From positions 1-38,606 of the forward strand of contig JAAKFV010000008.1 in NCBI GenBank assembly GCA_011064875.1: a stretch of 38,606 nt of DNA, written 5' to 3'. This DNA comes from Candidatus Anoxychlamydiales bacterium (lineage in GTDB: Bacteria; Chlamydiota; Chlamydiia; Chlamydiales; SM23-39). The notes under the pieces were generated by a model, which ran no database searches, was not told the DNA's origin, and saw nothing but the letters and a program-made list of their open reading frames with translations. Shown one piece after another: positions 34,310 through 38,606 of the stretch (positions within the stretch are counted from its first letter, which is position 1; each line of letters starts with the position of its first letter). A program made the position numbers and the translations under genes.

Positions 34310-35992
34310 ATGAGCTTTAACAAAAGAAAACATTCTTTCAAATTTTTGAATGCCACTCAGTTTTTGGGGGCTCTAAACGATAACGTTTTCAAATTGATTT
34401 TAGTTTATTTTATTATAAATCTTCAGGGACTACCCGATGCTAGTACTATTCTAGCAAAAGCTGGTGCAATTTTCGTTATTCCTTTTTTAATTTTTTCAGC
34501 TGCAGCAGGTGTTTTAGCAGATAGACTCTCTAAAAGAAATATAATTATCGCTATGAAAATGGCAGAAGTTCTAGTGATGGCTCTCTCTATATTTGCAGTG
34601 GTTTTAAAAACCCCAACGTTTTTTTATACTCTTTTATTTTTTATGGGTATGCAAAGCGCTGTTTTTGGTCCCTCTAAATACGGTATCATTCCAGAAATTG
34701 TCGATCCTAAATATGTATCTAAAGCAAACGGAGCTTTAAATTCTTTTACATATTTGGCGATAATTATAGGAACGTTTTTAGCCTCTTTTATCACTGATGT
34801 CACAAATAAAAACTTTATCATAGCCACAATCTTATGTGTAATAATAGCTGCAATTGGCCTGTCTACTAGTTTTGGAGTTATTAAGACTCCTGCTAAAAGA
34901 TCAAAAAAGAAAATTAATCCATTATTTTTTTACGAAATTTACAAAACTCTAGTCCTTTGCGCAAAAAAGAGATATTTAATATCTGCTGTTTTAGGATCTG
35001 CTTTTTTTCTATTTATTGGAGGGTTCACTCAATTAAATACAATACCCTACGCTATTGAATCTTTAAATCTTACAGAAATCGGCGGAGGTTACCTTTTTTT
35101 AGCAACAGCTGTCGGAATCGCTATTGGCTCAACTCTAGCTGGTAGACTCTCTAAAGATAGAGTAGAGCCAGGCCTTGCTTGTCTAGCAGGCTTTTTTGTT
35201 GGTATTGTATTTATACTGCTAGGTATTTTTCCTAATAATTTAATAGTTGTTATAATCTTACTTATTCTGCTTGGGTTTTTTGGTGGAATATATTTAATCC
35301 CTTTTGATTCTTTTATTCAAATAGCTAGCCCTGATAGAAAAAGAGGAAGAATAATAGCTGCTGCAAACTTTTTAAGCTTTTGTGGGGTTCTTTTATCTGC
35401 TTTTTTCCTATATCTAATTAGCTCTACTTTAAAATTTTCATCTGCAAATGGATTTTTATTTATCGGACTTTTAGCTCTTATTTTTAATACCTTTATTACA
35501 GGTAGAATGTCAGAGATGTTCTTTTCTTACTTTTCTAGAAAAATTTTATTAAAATTTTTCAAAGTAAAAGTAAATAATATCCCAACCCCCTCTTCTTATA
35601 TAATATTATTGGAAGGCTCCTGGCTCGAAGTGTTTTTGCTGTTCTCTTTTCTGCCAAATCTCAAAGTTTTTAGTTTGGGAAAAGTTATGAGAACTTTTCC
35701 TTATTTTAGAGGATTTTTAAACTCTTTATATTTAATAAAAAGAAGAAGAAATAAAATTTATTCTCTAAAAAGACTCTTTGCTAAAACAAAAAAATATAAA
35801 AGAAGAATAAATTTTGTTTGTCTTTTTTTAGGATCTAAATTTCCTAAAAAAGATTTGAAAAAATTTTTAAAAAGCTCTTATGCCAAAACCTATCCAGACC
35901 CTATCTTTTTAAGAGTAAAAAGAGAAGGTAAAACCATTCATTACAATTTTATTAAAACCAATCAAAGAAAAGATCAAGATCAAAAAGCGTAG
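34310..35992 (+). CDS. LplT/YgeD-like MFS transporter with degenerate acyltransferase-like tail
   Basis: A 560-residue protein. The first 400 residues form a 12-helix MFS transporter of the LplT group: QFLGALNDNVFKLILVYFII near the start, ADRLSKRN in the helix 2-3 loop, FFMGMQSAVFGPSKYGIIPE, and GALNSFTYLAIIIGTFLAS. LplT flips lysophospholipids across the inner membrane for reacylation by Aas. The remaining 160 residues align in outline with a PlsC-type acyltransferase, but the HX4D site reads EGSWLE (435-440) and no PEGTR motif is seen, so the tail is probably inactive. The ATG at 34310 is preferred to a TTG six bases earlier. The end overlaps the convergent porin gene by 13 bases. In Chlamydia, ygeD lies next to recC, as I recall. 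Confidence 0.8.
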   Translation: MSFNKRKHSFKFLNATQFLGALNDNVFKLILVYFIINLQGLPDASTILAKAGAIFVIPFLIFSAAAGVLADRLSKRNIIIAMKMAEVLVMALSIFAVVLKTPTFFYTLLFFMGMQSAVFGPSKYGIIPEIVDPKYVSKANGALNSFTYLAIIIGTFLASFITDVTNKNFIIATILCVIIAAIGLSTSFGVIKTPAKRSKKKINPLFFYEIYKTLVLCAKKRYLISAVLGSAFFLFIGGFTQLNTIPYAIESLNLTEIGGGYLFLATAVGIAIGSTLAGRLSKDRVEPGLACLAGFFVGIVFILLGIFPNNLIVVIILLILLGFFGGIYLIPFDSFIQIASPDRKRGRIIAAANFLSFCGVLLSAFFLYLISSTLKFSSANGFLFIGLLALIFNTFITGRMSEMFFSYFSRKILLKFFKVKVNNIPTPSSYIILLEGSWLEVFLLFSFLPNLKVFSLGKVMRTFPYFRGFLNSLYLIKRRRNKIYSLKRLFAKTKKYKRRINFVCLFLGSKFPKKDLKKFLKSSYAKTYPDPIFLRVKREGKTIHYNFIKTNQRKDQDQKA

Positions 35993-37215
35993 ATAAATTC
36001 CATCTCATACTTCTTAAAACTCATAGATGGACCAAAAGATTTTGTCTGATTATTAGAAATCTCAAAGTTTTGAAAAAGTGTTAAATTATTTGTAATTGCA
36101 TATAAGAAATCAAAAGAAAACCCTTTATAATTTGCTTCTCCAACAGCTCCTTGTCTTGTGGTTGGATTTCCCGTTCCATTAACATTTGTTGTATATAAGC
36201 CAACGTTTGCTGCGTTTCCAGTTGAGATACCGCTTGCATCAAAATCTGAAACTGCTTGCGGCATAACGTATTGAAAGTTTACATCAATAGCCCAATCTCT
36301 AGCTTGCAAAATTCTTCCAACTGATATTCCTACATACCATGCTAAATTATACTTTTTTGAAAGTGTAGCATCTGAAAAAGTTAAATCTTTTGCAAAATGG
36401 TTCATCAAACCGCCTAAATATATTTTTGTATATTTATTCCATTTGGATATCAAACCTTGATATCCTATTAAAAGTTGAGAATTTCCAAAATTAAATCTTC
36501 TTTTCCTCTCCCCATCTGCAGCAAAAAACTTTTTCCAATTGATGAATGAATACTTTACGAAAAAACCAGTGTTTGCAATATCCAAAAGTCCTATCTCCGT
36601 AACTTCGCCAAAGTGCTTATAAAAATCGCTTATTAAAAATGCGCCTAGATTGACATAAAAACTCCCAATTGATTCAAAAGCTTTATTAAATCTAAAAAGA
36701 CCTCCATCGAAAATTGATGAAAATTCTATTTTTGAATCAAAAACATCACTTAAATTTCTTCTGCCAAGCTCCCCATCAAAATTAAATGTTTCTCCATCTA
36801 TCATCCTTCCACCAAAATAAGCTTTTTCTAAAGCTATTTCATTTGTAGTCCCACTATCTATTCCCATATCGTTATCAAACTCTAGTTTGATAACCCCCCA
36901 AGTTCTATCTGAGTGATAATCTAAAATAAGATTGACCTCTACATCAAAAGCATTGTTGGGATTGCTTGTTGCAGAAGATGTTCCTCTTTGTTTAAGCCCA
37001 TTTTTCTTCTCGTTAAATCCTTGATACTCGACTCTAACTTCTCCGCTAAGTGATAAATCTCCCCCTAGCTCTTTTATCGATATCATTCTTTTTTCTCTTA
37101 TCCATTTTCTGAGTGCATCCATATCAGGATCTTCATGTTTTCCATCAAATGGATCTTGAGCAAAAGCAGCTTGGAGAAAAAAAATAGATAATAAAAAATA
37201 TATATATCGTTTCAT
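35980..37215 (-). CDS. Outer membrane beta-barrel protein, porin-like
   Basis: The 411-residue protein has a clear signal peptide (MKRYIYFLLSIFFLQAAFAQ, cleavage after AFA) and then a short helical segment (MDALRKWIREKRMI). Alternating polar/apolar strands continue to the end, closing with FIYAF, a terminal Phe as needed for BAM insertion. The run GDLSLSGEVRVEYQGFNEK begins the barrel. Gly/Asn-rich loops near 335-370 look surface exposed. It resembles putative porins of environmental chlamydiae in outline; pore activity and substrate are inferred. The MOMP-like gene lies 64 bases upstream in the same direction, so the two may be co-transcribed. Confidence 0.7.
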   Translation of the reverse strand: MKRYIYFLLSIFFLQAAFAQDPFDGKHEDPDMDALRKWIREKRMISIKELGGDLSLSGEVRVEYQGFNEKKNGLKQRGTSSATSNPNNAFDVEVNLILDYHSDRTWGVIKLEFDNDMGIDSGTTNEIALEKAYFGGRMIDGETFNFDGELGRRNLSDVFDSKIEFSSIFDGGLFRFNKAFESIGSFYVNLGAFLISDFYKHFGEVTEIGLLDIANTGFFVKYSFINWKKFFAADGERKRRFNFGNSQLLIGYQGLISKWNKYTKIYLGGLMNHFAKDLTFSDATLSKKYNLAWYVGISVGRILQARDWAIDVNFQYVMPQAVSDFDASGISTGNAANVGLYTTNVNGTGNPTTRQGAVGEANYKGFSFDFLYAITNNLTLFQNFEISNNQTKSFGPSMSFKKYEMEFIYAF

Positions 37216-37279
37216 TGAAATTTTAAAAAATAACTTTCAAACAACAATACACTCTTTTCTCTATTTTTTTCAAAAACTT

Positions 37280-38044
37280 TTAAAAACGAACGTCTAAAGA
37301 AAGAGTTGTTGATCTTTCGTTAACAAGTTTGATCTCACCTTCTACCATCACAAAAGATCCGAGAGACGCTGCAACTCCTAAAAAAACTCCTGCTTTTTTT
37401 TGAAAAGTCAAATCTAACTTATCTGGCAAAAACGGTAAATTTTTCATTTTTATTTGAGTGTCTCTATACGATATGCCTATATATGGTCTTAAAATAGAGA
37501 TTTTTTGAGCAAGACCAACATCAATTTGCCACTCTTTAAAATCAAATTTAATATCACTATCAACCGGCCTATCATTTATAGTTAGATAATCATTTGATGC
37601 TGAAAAAATCGTATATTTTACCGAAGCACCTAGTGTAAAATCTAAAATTTCAAAAAATATTAACCTAGCGCCTGCTCTATATAATATATCATTACCGCTC
37701 TTCGCTATATATAGACTTGATCCTTGCCTAAACTCAGGCTCTAGCTTATAAGATCCAATCTCAGCATACAAATCTAATCTATCTTTGATATTAATTGTAA
37801 CTACACCTAAATTTGCGTTTGCTTTTACTTTTCTTAAATGAAAATTATTATCTTTTCCAACTTCATCAAATTCCATAACTAAATCTAATGCATGATATGC
37901 CAAAAATCCTAAACGAAAATTTACCCACTTGGTATCGGGAATAAAAAAACCCTCTTCTATAATAGCTGGAAGAGATGGAGAACCTGAAGGTGCAGAAAAT
38001 ATAAAAAAAGGAAGAAGCAAAACTAGTAAAAATATTTTTTTCAT
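37280..38044 (-). CDS. MOMP-like outer membrane protein
   Basis: The 254-residue beta-barrel protein has a signal peptide (residues 1-17, MKKIFLLVLLLPFFIFS). The mature start GSPSLPAIIEEGFFIPDTKW, followed by VNFRLGFLAYHALDLVMEF, parallels the start of chlamydial MOMP (GNPAEPSLxIDGxxWE ... MRxGYYGDFVFDRV). The protein ends LSLDVRF with terminal Phe. It is shorter than pathogen MOMP (about 370 residues) and the mature part has no cysteines that I can see, so it would not be disulfide-linked. Families of such MOMP-like proteins are known from Simkania-type chlamydiae. It is probably a porin or surface protein. Confidence 0.68.
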   Translation of the reverse strand: MKKIFLLVLLLPFFIFSAPSGSPSLPAIIEEGFFIPDTKWVNFRLGFLAYHALDLVMEFDEVGKDNNFHLRKVKANANLGVVTINIKDRLDLYAEIGSYKLEPEFRQGSSLYIAKSGNDILYRAGARLIFFEILDFTLGASVKYTIFSASNDYLTINDRPVDSDIKFDFKEWQIDVGLAQKISILRPYIGISYRDTQIKMKNLPFLPDKLDLTFQKKAGVFLGVAASLGSFVMVEGEIKLVNERSTTLSLDVRF

Positions 38045-38446
38045 TATTCAATTTCTAATAATCCGAAACCAGATTAGTGTACAACATTCTGTAAAAAATT
38101 AGTTAAAAGATTTTATATGCATGAAAGAGATTTTTCAATGGAAAGTTCATTTTTCATTAGAATCTTTTTAAATATGGGCAACAAATCTAAAAAAATTAAG
38201 AATTAAATTTTCTACATCTCAAAGATTTTTCTGAATTTCATTTGCGTTGATTATTTTTTTACACATAGTTTTTCAATTTTATTTCATAAAAAATAACTAT
38301 AAAAAAAATGAAATGTACAATCAGAATCTGCGCTATCTGGAAGTAGACAAGATTTTTTATAATTAATTTTTGTGAATGATATTACAGCTTTTAATAAAAT
38401 ATCTTACTTTATAAACTGATCAAAAGTTTTACATAAAGAATTTTTT
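38045..38446. other. Gap without recognised gene
   Basis: About 400 bases upstream of the MOMP-like gene. The part nearest the gene must hold its promoter (TTGTAC and TTATTA, 17 bases apart on the minus strand, are possible but weak). The rest is AT-rich with no convincing ORF, tRNA or repeat. It probably contains the outer boundary of the decayed IS630 element, but I cannot locate a terminal inverted repeat. Confidence 0.4.
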
Positions 38447-38606
38447 ATCTTAAAGAAGAGAGTCAACTTAAAAAAAGCAGCATAAAAAAGAACGAGACGG
38501 TCGAGTCCGAGTCCGAGTCCGATTAAAGCTGTTGTATTATACGATAAAAGCTGGATTTTAATGCAGGTCGCTGAAGCTTTACTTCTTTCAGATGATGCTT
38601 GCTTAT
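38447..38606 (+). mobile_element. Decayed 5' end of an IS630-family transposase (runs off right edge)
   Basis: Three frames must be joined to read the protein: LKEESQLKK (from about 38449), then KQHKKERDGRVR (after a run of seven A), then IKAVVLYDKSWILMQVAEAL and LLSDDACL to the window end. Together they match the N-terminal helix-turn-helix of IS630-type transposases (QLKxxHKKERDGRxRDRIKAVLLYDKGW ... IAEALLLSxD). The shifts fall at the A7 run and at a GAGTCC hexamer expansion (38503-38520). There is no usable start. Whether the rest of the element beyond the window is intact cannot be known. Confidence 0.7.
38503..38520. repeat. Hexamer GAGTCC, three copies
   Basis: Three perfect GAGTCC units lie exactly where the transposase should read VRDRIK. 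The repeat replaces DR with VRVR and changes the frame, consistent with replication slippage. Confidence 0.9.

Noticed and set aside
37866-38051. 61-codon minus-strand frame overlapping the MOMP-like start
   Set aside because: Another frame of the same strand; the MOMP-like frame has the signal peptide and barrel pattern.
38503-38520. Possible CRISPR or regulatory repeat from GAGTCC copies
   Set aside because: Six-base units without spacers inside a transposase frame; simple slippage explains them. No CRISPR array is visible in the window.

Overview
The window is strongly AT-rich DNA from a member of the Chlamydiota, most likely an environmental (amoeba- or arthropod-associated) lineage. The call rests on several independent signs: a primary sigma factor with the chlamydial sigma66 N-terminus; a reduced type II secretion operon (C-like, D, E, F, G and one more pseudopilin); an MreC next to rpoD; rpsT beside rpoD; recC-recB divergent from an LplT/YgeD-like transporter with the chlamydial-type C-terminal extension; and a MOMP-like outer membrane protein. 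A eukaryote-type F-box gene at the left edge fits a symbiont of protist or animal cells.

Layout. 1-1660 is an accessory, decaying segment: the start of an F-box gene running off the left edge, an internally deleted serine-recombinase remnant, a B3/4-domain gene, the 3' end of an ornithine cyclodeaminase gene, and a roughly 100-bp imperfect inverted repeat. 1835-3634 is an orphan TpsB/FhaC-type outer membrane transporter. 15612 down to 3635 is one long leftward gene series: the type II secretion genes, a MORN-type repeat protein of 864 residues, a PRPP synthetase with an N-terminal signal peptide, a tandem-PspC membrane protein, a 35-codon ORF and an FkbM methyltransferase. 15806-17678 holds small membrane proteins of unknown role and a broken reading frame. 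17808-21094 is a glycan cluster: a GT4 glycosyltransferase divergent from two tandem CDP-glycerol-glycerophosphotransferase-like paralogues. 21101-25905 carries mreC, rpoD, a DUF3592-like gene, rpsT and a candidate inclusion-membrane or effector protein. 25930-34227 is a tightly overlapping recC-recB-recD operon, divergent from an LplT-like transporter. 35980-38044 encodes two beta-barrel outer membrane proteins. The right edge enters the decayed 5' end of an IS630-type transposase.

How the parts may fit. The secretin, the two barrel proteins, the TpsB protein, the glycosyltransferases and the exported MORN and PRPP synthetase proteins all concern the cell envelope or secretion. mreC serves peptidoglycan-dependent division in bacteria without FtsZ. 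RecBCD repairs double-strand breaks. Mobile-element debris at both edges suggests a conserved core flanked by flexible sequence. The least ordinary points are the signal-peptide-bearing PRPP synthetase, the paired CDP-glycerol-type enzymes in a Gram-negative, the pseudopilins without the usual glycine before the cleavage site, and the LplT protein whose tail looks like a dead acyltransferase. All calls come from reading the sequence; no database search was run.
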